Assembly (NCBI GenBank): GCA_026705025.1
Contig: JAPPBN010000032.1
Location: 3,818-67,817 of the forward strand
Reading direction: 5' to 3'
DNA: 64,000 nt
From: Bin125 sp026705025
GTDB taxonomy: Bacteria > Chloroflexota > Dehalococcoidia > Bin125
Within the stretch, counting starts at the first letter, position 1. Every line of letters starts with the position of its first letter. Below the pieces are notes generated by a model. It had not been told where the DNA came from, searched no databases, and saw only the letters and a program-made list of their open reading frames with translations. Position numbers and translations under genes: made by a program. Shown piece by piece: positions 1-6,918 of this stretch.

Positions 1-30
1 CTTGCCGTCGGTGTCGATGCGGACCGTCAT
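1..30 (-). CDS. Start of an unidentified gene, cut by window edge
   Basis: Ten codons (MTVRIDTDGK) open with ATG on the minus strand, 7 nt after the stop of the sulfur-carrier gene. The tight spacing suggests one operon. Too little is visible to name the product. Sulfur-carrier genes often precede an activating or sulfur-using enzyme, but that is only context. Confidence 0.45.
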   Translation of the reverse strand, partial: MTVRIDTDGK

Positions 31-36
31 TGGCGT

Positions 37-312
37 CTATCCGCCCGCGACTGCGGGGACGATCGAGACTTCGTCGCCCTGGCTGAGGGGAGTATGCAAG
101 CCGTCGAGGAAGCGCACGTCTTCGCCGTTGACGAAGAGGTTGACGAATCGGCGAATCTCGCCATCTTCGTCAACGATCCGATCGCCGATTCCGGGGAACT
201 GGCGCTCGAGATCGAGGACGAGGTGTTGCAGGGTCTCGCCGCCTGCCTCGACGACATCGCGGTCGGAGGTCAGGGAGCGCAGTGGAGTTGGAATGCGCAC
301 GGATACGCTCAT
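37..312 (-). CDS. MoaD/ThiS-family sulfur carrier protein
   Basis: A 91-residue protein with the size and C-terminus of ubiquitin-like sulfur carriers. It ends in Gly-Gly (VPAVAGG), which in MoaD/ThiS proteins is adenylated and then thiocarboxylated to deliver sulfur. The segment VNLFVNGEDVRFLDGL followed by GDEVSIVPAVAGG is the usual beta-grasp ending, with a conserved GDEV-type turn. Family knowledge places it in molybdopterin, thiamine, cysteine or other sulfur transfer. The sequence does not say which. It is followed after 7 nt by a co-directional gene leaving the window, which is probably its partner. Confidence 0.85.
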   Translation of the reverse strand: MSVSVRIPTPLRSLTSDRDVVEAGGETLQHLVLDLERQFPGIGDRIVDEDGEIRRFVNLFVNGEDVRFLDGLHTPLSQGDEVSIVPAVAGG

Positions 313-436
313 CGATGGAGCTCGATTCGTTCTGCTGTTGTGTCGATGGTTCAGAGACTAGCGCGGGATTGCGGCACGGTCTGCGCTGATCGATGCAGTT
401 CCGACGAGGACGCTGCCGCAGTGGGGATCGGGGCTG

Positions 437-763
437 CTATGCGTCTGGCTGGTCCGCTTCCCAGAGGACCTGACAGGGGCCGCAAACAATGGCGGATATC
501 ACTTCGCGGCCGCCGTCGCCATCCAGATCAAGGGTCTCGTATTCGATGTCCGCCTCGACGCCGCAGTCGGGGCAGAGCGGCCGCAGCACGTAGTCGAAAT
601 CTCCCGAGGTGACCGAGCTGCGATGAACGAGCGTGTCGATGTCGACCCACTCGTCGAACGGTACGGAGCGGACGGCGAAACTGGCCAGGTCGGCAGAGAG
701 GTCGGCCGACATGCCCTCAGTGGGCGGATCACCGGGCGTCCGTCCGCCGCTACGTGTACTCAT
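437..763 (-). CDS. Small Cys-motif (Zn-ribbon-like) hypothetical protein
   Basis: A 108-residue protein of unknown function. Its C-terminal half carries CPDC (about residue 66) and CGPC (about residue 95), spaced as in a four-cysteine zinc ribbon. The N-terminal 17 residues are Gly/Pro-rich and translation may start at an internal Met near residue 18. It lies between the sulfur carrier and another small Cys-rich protein on the same strand. No specific family is recognised. Confidence 0.55.
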   Translation of the reverse strand: MSTRSGGRTPGDPPTEGMSADLSADLASFAVRSVPFDEWVDIDTLVHRSSVTSGDFDYVLRPLCPDCGVEADIEYETLDLDGDGGREVISAIVCGPCQVLWEADQPDA

Positions 764-790
764 ATGCGCAGTGTACGGATGCGCAACGGT

Positions 791-1045
791 CTAGCGACGG
801 TACATGGAGCGAACGGCGGAATCCGCGTCGTCTTCGCTCCAGGCCTGGCGGTTGGGGCCGCGGCGACCGGTGAAGATGTCGGAGTTGTTGATCCGCTTGT
901 CTTCCGGGATTGAATTGTAGAACTCACGTAATGAGTTACAACGTACGCAGTGTCCTACTGAAGTGGCGCCGTCGGGCGTGTCAACCATCCAGATGTGAGC
1001 ACATCCCTGTGGGGCAGCGGCTTCCCCGGCTACAGCTGTAACCAT
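791..1045 (-). CDS. Small CxxC hypothetical protein
   Basis: An 84-residue protein with a Cys-His start (GCAHIW) and a paired HCVRC, spaced like a treble-clef or zinc-ribbon site. The remainder is polar and ends in basic residues. The start is supported by GGAGA about 6 nt upstream of the ATG. It is the first gene after an unusually AT-rich spacer holding several inverted repeats, so it may be regulated from there. Function is not recognised. Confidence 0.55.
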   Translation of the reverse strand: MVTAVAGEAAAPQGCAHIWMVDTPDGATSVGHCVRCNSLREFYNSIPEDKRINNSDIFTGRRGPNRQAWSEDDADSAVRSMYRR

Positions 1046-1139
1046 TGGAATCTCCGGGGAGATCGGCCCGCCGCCTGGCGTCCTGTTCGCGGGTGATTGT
1101 ACTTGCCATATCGCCCGCGCCTGAAATTACGTTCGCGGA

Positions 1140-1205
1140 TAGAGTTAACTTTGTCAACTCGATGTAACGTTCGACGTTATGTCTCCTCGTCGTACAATTG
1201 TACTA
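1140..1205 (-). promoter_or_regulatory. AT-rich spacer with three inverted repeats and a TTGACA box
   Basis: The spacer upstream of the minus-strand gene starting at 1045 is clearly richer in A/T than its surroundings. It holds GTACAATTGTAC (1192-1203, perfect 12-bp palindrome), AACGT-TCG-ACGTT (1166-1178) and GAGTT/AACTC arms (1142-1160). A minus-strand TTGACA occurs at 1157-1152. No good -10 sits at ideal spacing, so promoter assignment is tentative. The dyads look like operators. Confidence 0.35.
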
Positions 1206-1257
1206 AATGTGCGTTCTAATGTTGAATTGTCTAAGCGATATACGTATCAGGCGCTGA

Positions 1258-1722
1258 TCAACTTGCAGCCTCCATCGTTTTGATGAATTCCAGAGCGCCC
1301 TCGGGGTGGGCGTTGAAGTCGCGCGGGGCGTCGATGATGTGCCGCACCACGCCGTCCGGGTCGATCACGTAGGTCATCCGCGAGGTGATGCCGCGCTCTT
1401 CGTTGAGAATGCCCCAGGCCTTGCCGGTTCGTCCCCAGGGGAAGTCGCCGAGCAGGGGAAAATCGAGTCCCAGTTCGATCGCATAGGCGCCATTGGCAAA
1501 GGGGGAGTCGACGGAGATGCCCAGCACCTGGGCGCCCGCTTCCTGGAACTCCTGGTGCAGTTCCTGGAAGCGGCTCAGTTCGTTGGTTCAACCGCCGGTG
1601 AAGGCGAGCACGTACCAGGCGACCACCACCGTCTGGCCGCGGTATTCGGAGAGGGTGTGTTCTTTACGGTCGCCGTCCATCAGCGTGAAGTCGGGCGCTA
1701 CCTGTCCAATTTCGACTGCCAT
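1258..1722 (-). CDS. Selenocysteine peroxiredoxin (AhpE-like, TGA = Sec45)
   Basis: A thiol/selenol peroxidase of the AhpC/TSA superfamily, 154 residues if the TGA at 1590-1588 is read as Sec. Peroxiredoxins reduce H2O2, organic hydroperoxides or peroxynitrite. The TGA falls exactly at the peroxidatic position: AFTGG-U-TNEL matches the family pattern FTGxC(T)xEL. The frame runs unbroken on both sides, with the N-terminal APDFTL motif, then GISVDSPF, ERGITSRMTYVIDPDG and a normal C-terminus. The protein contains no cysteine at all, so Sec would be its only redox residue and an external reductant is needed. ATG at 1722 has AGGA about 8 nt upstream. A strong hairpin follows the TGA (1536-1573). 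The alternative is a pseudogene or sequencing error from TGC/TGT, which the hairpin, a second such case and selA make less likely. Confidence 0.85.
1536..1573 (-). promoter_or_regulatory. Candidate bacterial SECIS hairpin in the peroxiredoxin mRNA
   Basis: Beginning 14 nt after the in-frame TGA, the minus-strand RNA folds as CCGCTTCC, an A-A mismatch, GGAACT, an 8-nt loop GCACCAGG, AGTTCC and GGAAGCGG. That gives 8 and 6 base pairs with one internal mismatch. The apical loop begins 29 nt past the TGA, within the distance expected for SelB-bound bacterial SECIS elements. The hairpin lies in coding sequence, as bacterial SECIS do. Confidence 0.7.
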
Positions 1723-1805
1723 GGGATCGATCCTGACTGCGCCCGTCGTTCGGGCTCGATTGTTGGGGCTCTGTCCGTAGCTTAGTCGCTGGGTATACTC
1801 CGGCC

Positions 1806-2351
1806 ATGGCTAACGGCGCCGAGTATGACCTGGGTGCGGCGGAGGCTCTGGAAGCGGAAGCGATCGGCCCGCCCGGTCAGCGACGGTTCCGGCTGCGAGT
1901 GATTGCGGGCGATCAGACGGCCTCGATCTGGTGCGAGAAGACGCAGGTGAGCGCGCTGGCCGAGGCGATTCAACAGGTCCTGGCCCGTCATCGGCGAACC
2001 GGGGAGGGACGACGCCCGCCATCACGGCCGCTTGAACCATTCCCGGACCGTGCATCACACGACTTCCTTGCCGGGCGCATCGCTCTGGGTTACGACGAGG
2101 ACGCCGATACGATCACGCTATTCGCCACCGATGTGGAGCAGGACGGACCGAATGCAACGCCGACACTGCGGGTCGATCTCGACCGGCAGGCGGCGCGGCT
2201 ATTCACTGTCCAGGCAGAGGAGACGGTAGCCGGCGGGCGTCCGACCTGTCCGCTCTGCCAACAACCGGTCGAGGGCGCGGAGCATCTCTGCCCCCGAAGC
2301 AATGGTCACGCCGAGGATGCGCTTGCCGAAATCGGGCCGCCCGAGTTCTAG
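1806..2351 (+). CDS. DUF3090 family protein
   Basis: A 181-residue protein matching the DUF3090 layout. It has an N-terminal YDLG segment, a central beta-rich part, then two short zinc-binding-type motifs near the end (CPLCQQPV and CPRSNGH). DUF3090 is known mostly from Actinobacteria and Chloroflexota and has no established activity. The two Cys motifs could hold one metal ion. The MFS gene follows after 15 nt, so the two are probably co-transcribed. Confidence 0.8.
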   Translation: MANGAEYDLGAAEALEAEAIGPPGQRRFRLRVIAGDQTASIWCEKTQVSALAEAIQQVLARHRRTGEGRRPPSRPLEPFPDRASHDFLAGRIALGYDEDADTITLFATDVEQDGPNATPTLRVDLDRQAARLFTVQAEETVAGGRPTCPLCQQPVEGAEHLCPRSNGHAEDALAEIGPPEF

Positions 2352-2366
2352 GCCCGGAGGCAAGTC

Positions 2367-3683
2367 TTGACGACCCATGAAGGCGCGCGGTCCCGAGACT
2401 GGCTGACGGTGCGGGCCGCGCCTCAGCATGCTGCGTTTCTACGCACGGTCGCACGCGCGGCCTCCGGCATTCCGCCGCGGCGGCCGCCCCTCTGGACGCT
2501 GCAGTACGCCTTCTCGCTGCTCGGGACGGCGTCATTCTTCGCCTGCTTCTTCTACCTGACGACGACGCTGCCGCGAGAGATGACGGACCTTGGCTTCAAT
2601 CTCTTCGAGATTGGTCTGGTGGTCGGCGGCTATGCGGCGATCCCGATCTTCCTGCGGCCGCTGGTGGGGCGCTGGAGCGATGGCGGACATCGGATCCGTC
2701 AGATGCGGATTGCGCTGATCGCCTTCGTCGCGTCGTTCATCTTGATGATCTTTACCGAGAATCTCTGGGCGTTGTTTGCGCTGCGTTGCGTGCAGGGCGT
2801 CGGGATGGCGTTCTACCCGACATCGGCGGGATCGTTGGTGGCCGAGATCGTGCCGCCGATGCGCCGTGGGGAAGGGCTTGGCTTCTTCGGCCTCTCGACC
2901 AGCTTCGCCCAAACGCTCTCGCCCGTCGCGGGCGGAGCGGTGGCGGCATTCGCGGGCTTCGAGGGGGTGATGTTGCTCGGAGCGGCAACGGCCGTGCTCT
3001 CGCTGTTGGTCACAATCGTCCAGCGCGAGCCGCCGGCACCGGCCGCTCCGCCGCCGCCGCTCTCATTGAAGGCGCTGATTCCGGCTCGGGCCGTGTTTCC
3101 GATGCTGGTCTTCCTCAGTGTCACTCTGGGATTCTCGGTGGCCGCCGCGTTCCTGGAGCCATTGGCCGATCAGCCGCATCGCAACCTCGGGTTCGTGCCA
3201 CTGTTCTTCATGTTCTCCGGTCTGGGCGCGATGCTCTCGAGGCCGATGGCCGGGCGCATCTCGGATCGCGTCGGCCGGGTTCCGGTGATCATCCCCGGTC
3301 TGATCGCGACCTGCGCGGGCATGGCGTTAGTGGCACAATCGGAGACAGCGGCGATGCTCTGGCTGGCCGGCATTCTGACGGGAATTGGTATGGGCGGAGC
3401 GCACACGGGGCTGCTGGCCCTGGCCGTCGACCGGGTTGCTGCCAACCAGCGCGGCGGCGCCACGGCGACGTTCCAATTGGCCTGGGATGTCGGCGGGTTT
3501 GCGTCATTCCTGATTGGGATCGTTGGCGCGTTCTTCAATGTCGAGATGATTTTCTGGGTCGCAGCGCTGGGCGCGATCATTGCCTTGAGCGGACTGTTAC
3601 TCGGACGGGTGATGGGCTGGACGCGGTCGGCGCCGCCGGCGCTGGAGCCGCTTGGCGCCGGGGCCGCCGCGGGAGGCGGGTGA
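2367..3683 (+). CDS. Major facilitator superfamily transporter
   Basis: A 438-residue integral membrane protein with about twelve hydrophobic segments. Loop motifs typical of MFS proteins are present after helix 2 (GRWSDGGHRIR) and in the second half (AGRISDRVGRVPVI), marking the two six-helix bundles. It would exchange a small solute or drug across the inner membrane, and the substrate cannot be read from sequence. Translation starts at TTG, supported by GGAGG about 6 nt upstream. The C-terminus is rich in Gly/Ala/Pro. It sits between DUF3090 and two small membrane-anchored proteins. Confidence 0.85.
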   Translation: MTTHEGARSRDWLTVRAAPQHAAFLRTVARAASGIPPRRPPLWTLQYAFSLLGTASFFACFFYLTTTLPREMTDLGFNLFEIGLVVGGYAAIPIFLRPLVGRWSDGGHRIRQMRIALIAFVASFILMIFTENLWALFALRCVQGVGMAFYPTSAGSLVAEIVPPMRRGEGLGFFGLSTSFAQTLSPVAGGAVAAFAGFEGVMLLGAATAVLSLLVTIVQREPPAPAAPPPPLSLKALIPARAVFPMLVFLSVTLGFSVAAAFLEPLADQPHRNLGFVPLFFMFSGLGAMLSRPMAGRISDRVGRVPVIIPGLIATCAGMALVAQSETAAMLWLAGILTGIGMGGAHTGLLALAVDRVAANQRGGATATFQLAWDVGGFASFLIGIVGAFFNVEMIFWVAALGAIIALSGLLLGRVMGWTRSAPPALEPLGAGAAAGGG

Positions 3684-3689
3684 TGCGGA

Positions 3690-4235
3690 ATGACGCATTG
3701 GTCACAGCCATCTGAGCAGCAAGAACTGAGAGAACAGGCGCGGGAATCGAGGCCGAACGAAGCCCTCGACCGACGCTGGTTCGCCGTGGCATTCGCCGTT
3801 GGTGTGCTGTTGGTCGGCGTCCTCGGGTTCGCCACGGATCTGTTTGACAGCGGACCGAGCGACGGGGATGTGAGCAGCGCGTACCGGGATGGTTTCGACA
3901 AAGGCGTCGCTGCCGCCGAGGCGTACTGGGAGGATGAGCTGACCGAACGGTGGTGGGAGGGGTACAAACTCGGCCAGGTTTCGGAGACGAGCATGGCGCC
4001 AATCATCGTTCAGGCCGTGCGCGATGGATTCAGCTGGGAGAGCGGATACGAGGCGGGGCTGGAATCGGATGACATTGACATTGATCGCAGCTACCGCGAC
4101 GGCTGGATGAACGGGTATCGCAACGGGTGGGCCCGAGTGACCGGAGAAGCAGCGGGCGCCCGATTCGTTCCACACCCACCTGGTCCCGGATACGCGAGCC
4201 GCGTGCGTTGGCTCGACGGAGGAGCTGATCCTTGA
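3690..4235 (+). CDS. Membrane-anchored hypothetical protein, paralogue of the next gene
   Basis: A 181-residue protein with one hydrophobic segment at about residues 29-51, followed by a polar, aromatic and acidic domain. The domain repeats a Y/W-R-DG-(F/W)-x-x-G pattern (YRDGFDKG, RDGFSWESGYEAG, YRDGWMNGYRNG), suggesting a short helical repeat. It starts 6 nt after the MFS stop and its stop overlaps the TTG start of the next gene, so the three are one transcription unit. The next gene has the same design. No known family is recognised. Confidence 0.6.
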   Translation: MTHWSQPSEQQELREQARESRPNEALDRRWFAVAFAVGVLLVGVLGFATDLFDSGPSDGDVSSAYRDGFDKGVAAAEAYWEDELTERWWEGYKLGQVSETSMAPIIVQAVRDGFSWESGYEAGLESDDIDIDRSYRDGWMNGYRNGWARVTGEAAGARFVPHPPGPGYASRVRWLDGGADP

Positions 4236-4675
4236 AACGCAGGTTCACACTCACACTGGTCCTGTCTTTCGCCGGGGGCGTTCTGCTGACCGCCGGAATC
4301 GGCGGCGGGCTGGGCGTGTTCGATCGAGGGCCGACCGAGCTGGACGTCAGCGAGGCTCGCGAGCGAGGCCGCGATGAAGGCACAGCCGAAGTCGATCACG
4401 GCAAAGATGCGGCAGCGGAAGAACAGCAACGGCTTGGGTTCGAGCGTGGCCGTGAGGCCTCGGAGTGGCTCTCCCTGGACCGTTTGCCCAATCCCGACGG
4501 TTGGTTTGCCGGGGTTGAAGCCGGGCGCCAGCGACTGCGACAGATCGCCGCGGAGGCGTTCGAAGCCGGACTCGAAGACGGCGAACGGCTGGGTCGGGAG
4601 GAAGCGCTGATGTTCCTGCGAACGCAGGAGGTGGAGGAACTCCTCGAGGACGAGGAGTCGATGGGTAGCCCGTAG
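4232..4675 (+). CDS. Membrane-anchored hypothetical protein, paralogue of the previous gene
   Basis: A 147-residue protein with an N-terminal hydrophobic helix (about residues 6-27), then FDRGPTELDVSEAR, which parallels FDSGPSDGDVSSAY in the preceding protein. The remainder is acidic with repeated G-x-E-x-G elements (ERGRDEG, FERGREA, FEAGLEDGERLGREE). It starts at TTG overlapping the upstream stop by 4 nt, implying translational coupling. The pair probably arose by duplication and may be extracytoplasmic. Function unknown. Confidence 0.6.
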   Translation: MKRRFTLTLVLSFAGGVLLTAGIGGGLGVFDRGPTELDVSEARERGRDEGTAEVDHGKDAAAEEQQRLGFERGREASEWLSLDRLPNPDGWFAGVEAGRQRLRQIAAEAFEAGLEDGERLGREEALMFLRTQEVEELLEDEESMGSP

Positions 4676-4677
4676 CC

Positions 4678-5343
4678 TTATCCGTCGGGCGTGCGTTGGC
4701 CCCAGCGGTTCCAGTGGATAATCTCGTCGAGCGGCACTCGGGGAGCCGGCTTGAACGTATCTCCGCTGAAGTAGGCCATCGGCAACAGCACGGCCTGGGT
4801 GACATCGGCGGGGATGCCGAGCAGGTCCCGTGAGAGCGACTCATCACGCAGGTGCAGCGTCGTCCAGGCCATGCCGATTCCGCGTGATCGCGCGGCCAGC
4901 ATGAACGACCAGGCGCCGGGGATGATCGAGCCATAGGTCGCGGCCTGCGCCATCTGACCGGCGTCTTCAACGCGGCCCGTGATACACGCGATCAACAGCG
5001 CCGGGCAACGGTGCATTTCGCTCGCAAGGTAGGTGGCCGATCTTGTCACACCCGGTTCCGCTGCTGATCGCGAGTCGCCTTCCGGCCAGCGCGGACCCTC
5101 ATCGGCTCGAGCTTGCGTGAGCTCCTCAAAGCTGTCGCGGTAGATCTTCGCGATTCCGGCAATCTTGTCCGGATCGGTGACGACCATCCACTGCCATTGC
5201 TGCGAGTTGGAGGCAGTCGGGGCCTGCAGCGCGATCTCCAGGCATTCGCGGATCACCTCAGGTTCAATCGGCCGATCGAAGTCGAGTCGCAATCGGACGG
5301 AGCGTGTCGTTGTGAGGATGTAGTCGGATTCATAGCGACTCAT
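4678..5343 (-). CDS. Nitroreductase-family FMN oxidoreductase
   Basis: A 221-residue protein of the nitroreductase fold, FMN-dependent and usually NAD(P)H-using. The N-terminal TTRSVRLRL segment resembles the family's R-R/S-VR FMN phosphate-binding motif. APTASNSQQWQWMVV is the characteristic A-P-(S/T)-x-x-N-x-Q-x-W region. GSIIPGAWSFMLAARSRGIG matches the helix and loop around the flavin. Substrates in this family range from nitroaromatics to quinones and flavins and cannot be assigned here. It lies 33 nt downstream of the FabD-like gene on the same strand. Confidence 0.85.
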   Translation of the reverse strand: MSRYESDYILTTTRSVRLRLDFDRPIEPEVIRECLEIALQAPTASNSQQWQWMVVTDPDKIAGIAKIYRDSFEELTQARADEGPRWPEGDSRSAAEPGVTRSATYLASEMHRCPALLIACITGRVEDAGQMAQAATYGSIIPGAWSFMLAARSRGIGMAWTTLHLRDESLSRDLLGIPADVTQAVLLPMAYFSGDTFKPAPRVPLDEIIHWNRWGQRTPDG

Positions 5344-5376
5344 CGTGTTCGTCCTTCCCCGTGGTTCTCTGGCCGC

Positions 5377-6309
5377 TCAGGATCTGAGCTGGCTGGTCCG
5401 CTGAATCTGTATTCGGTCAGGCAATTCTTTGCCGTAGCGGCGGACCAGTCCTGCCATCACGTTGCCCGGTCCCAGAGTGAGAAAGCGCCTGACGCCTGCC
5501 CCATAGAGCGTCCTGAGGACCGATTGCCACTCCACCGGGCGGACGTACTGGGATCGGAGCTCGTCCCGTAGCTGCTCAGGCGACTCGATGGTCTGCCCCA
5601 TGTGGTTGCCAACGATCGGCGTGAAGTCCTCGGCAATCTCCAGCGTGTCGATGAATCGGCGGTTGAGAGCGTCGGATTGCTCGAATGAGGATGTGTGAAA
5701 GGCACCCGCGACACGCAGTTCGACGGGCTGGCCGCCATGCTCGGGAGCAACCCGGATTGCGCGGGCCAGCGATTCGTGCGTGCCGCCGATCACGGTTTGG
5801 TCCGGAGCGTTGTGATTGGCCAGCGACGCGCCGGACTGGTCGGCGATCGCCTCGGCCGTCGCGCGCCCGGCCCCAACCAGGGCCAACAGGCCACCGGGAC
5901 GCTCCAGGCAGTCCTGATCCATGGTCTTCCCGCACTGCCAGGCAAAGCGCAATGCCGACTCGAGGCTGATGGCGCCGGAGAGCGCCATGGCCGAATTGAT
6001 GCCGCTGGAGTGTCCGGTCACGTAGCTGAGCGGGCCGACCCTGGGCGCGACCGCTGCATGTTCGGCGACCGCCCAGGCAACCAGGAAGGGTTGCAGCAGC
6101 GAAGGACGGCGCAGCCTTGCTTCATCGGCCTGTTCGGCGCTCAGCCCAAGCCGCCAGAGATCGCAATCCGCGATTTCGGAAGCGAGTCGAAAGGCCTGCT
6201 GGCCCGCGGCTGGGAGTTGGTCGAACGATTCGGCGAGATCGGTCACGCCGCCGGCGCGCTGTGCGCCCTGTCCCGGACAAATCAGGACGGTCGAGAGATT
6301 CTGATTCAC
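5377..6309 (-). CDS. FabD-like malonyl-CoA/acyl-carrier-protein acyltransferase
   Basis: A 310-residue acyltransferase. CPGQGAQ near the N-terminus and the nucleophile elbow GHSSG (Ser of the Ser-His dyad) identify the FabD/AT family. AGAFHTSS carries the catalytic His region, and FLTLGPGNVMAGLVRR is the usual C-terminal motif. FabD normally has GHSLG, so the Leu-to-Ser change is a small departure. FabD loads malonyl groups on ACP for fatty acid synthesis. No other fab genes are adjacent, so a specialised acyltransferase role is possible. The nitroreductase gene follows closely and may be co-transcribed. Confidence 0.82.
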   Translation of the reverse strand: MNQNLSTVLICPGQGAQRAGGVTDLAESFDQLPAAGQQAFRLASEIADCDLWRLGLSAEQADEARLRRPSLLQPFLVAWAVAEHAAVAPRVGPLSYVTGHSSGINSAMALSGAISLESALRFAWQCGKTMDQDCLERPGGLLALVGAGRATAEAIADQSGASLANHNAPDQTVIGGTHESLARAIRVAPEHGGQPVELRVAGAFHTSSFEQSDALNRRFIDTLEIAEDFTPIVGNHMGQTIESPEQLRDELRSQYVRPVEWQSVLRTLYGAGVRRFLTLGPGNVMAGLVRRYGKELPDRIQIQRTSQLRS

Positions 6310-6402
6310 TGATTCAGCGTACGGTCGATCGGCAACAGGATTCCCACGGGATCGTCCGACCGAGCTCGGCGATCGAGGCCGCGGAGCGTACCTGAGTCAG
6401 AC

Positions 6403-6792
6403 CTACTTGTGGTGATCCGGTCCCATGTCGGTTAGCTCGATGATGTTGCCGTCCGGATCCTTGCAGAATGCCGCCCAGATGCCGTCGTTATCGCGCTGGT
6501 TCGGCTCGACCATCACGTTGACGCCGTCCGCGCGAAGTCGCTCAACCTCGGAATGGAAATCGTCCGTGGGGATATACAGGGCGAAGTGCGGCCCAATGCC
6601 CTCGACGGACTGGTCCATTTCGCGCTGCATCAGATGCAACTGCAGCGACCCAACCTCGTACCAGGCGCCGGGGAATCCGAAGTCCGGCCGATCGATCTCT
6701 CCAAGTCCGAGCTGTTCTCCGTAGAAGTGCTTTGACTCTTCGACATCGGCGACGCAGATTGCGACGTGGCTGTATCCGGCAACGGCTGGCAT
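6403..6792 (-). CDS. VOC-superfamily (glyoxalase-like) protein
   Basis: A 129-residue single-domain protein with paired beta-alpha-beta-beta-beta modules. It begins with SHVAICVADVEESKHFYGEQ, the usual first strand and helix of glyoxalase/bleomycin-resistance proteins, and ends with FCKDPDGNIIEL, the conserved metal-site strand. Likely metal ligands are the first His (about residue 9), the His of LQLHLMQ or GPHFALYI, and the Glu of IIEL. Members include methylmalonyl-CoA epimerase, glyoxalase I and dioxygenases, and the exact reaction is not determined. Confidence 0.85.
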   Translation of the reverse strand: MPAVAGYSHVAICVADVEESKHFYGEQLGLGEIDRPDFGFPGAWYEVGSLQLHLMQREMDQSVEGIGPHFALYIPTDDFHSEVERLRADGVNVMVEPNQRDNDGIWAAFCKDPDGNIIELTDMGPDHHK

Positions 6793-6918
6793 GTTGGCCC
6801 CCTTGGTTGTCCCGGAACCCCTTGTACCGGGCTGTTCCTTGTAATTTGAGTGCGATGATACAGATCATGGACGCCACTGGCAGGCTGCGGTGACGTCGGC
6901 GGAGAGAGGGCGGGGCTG

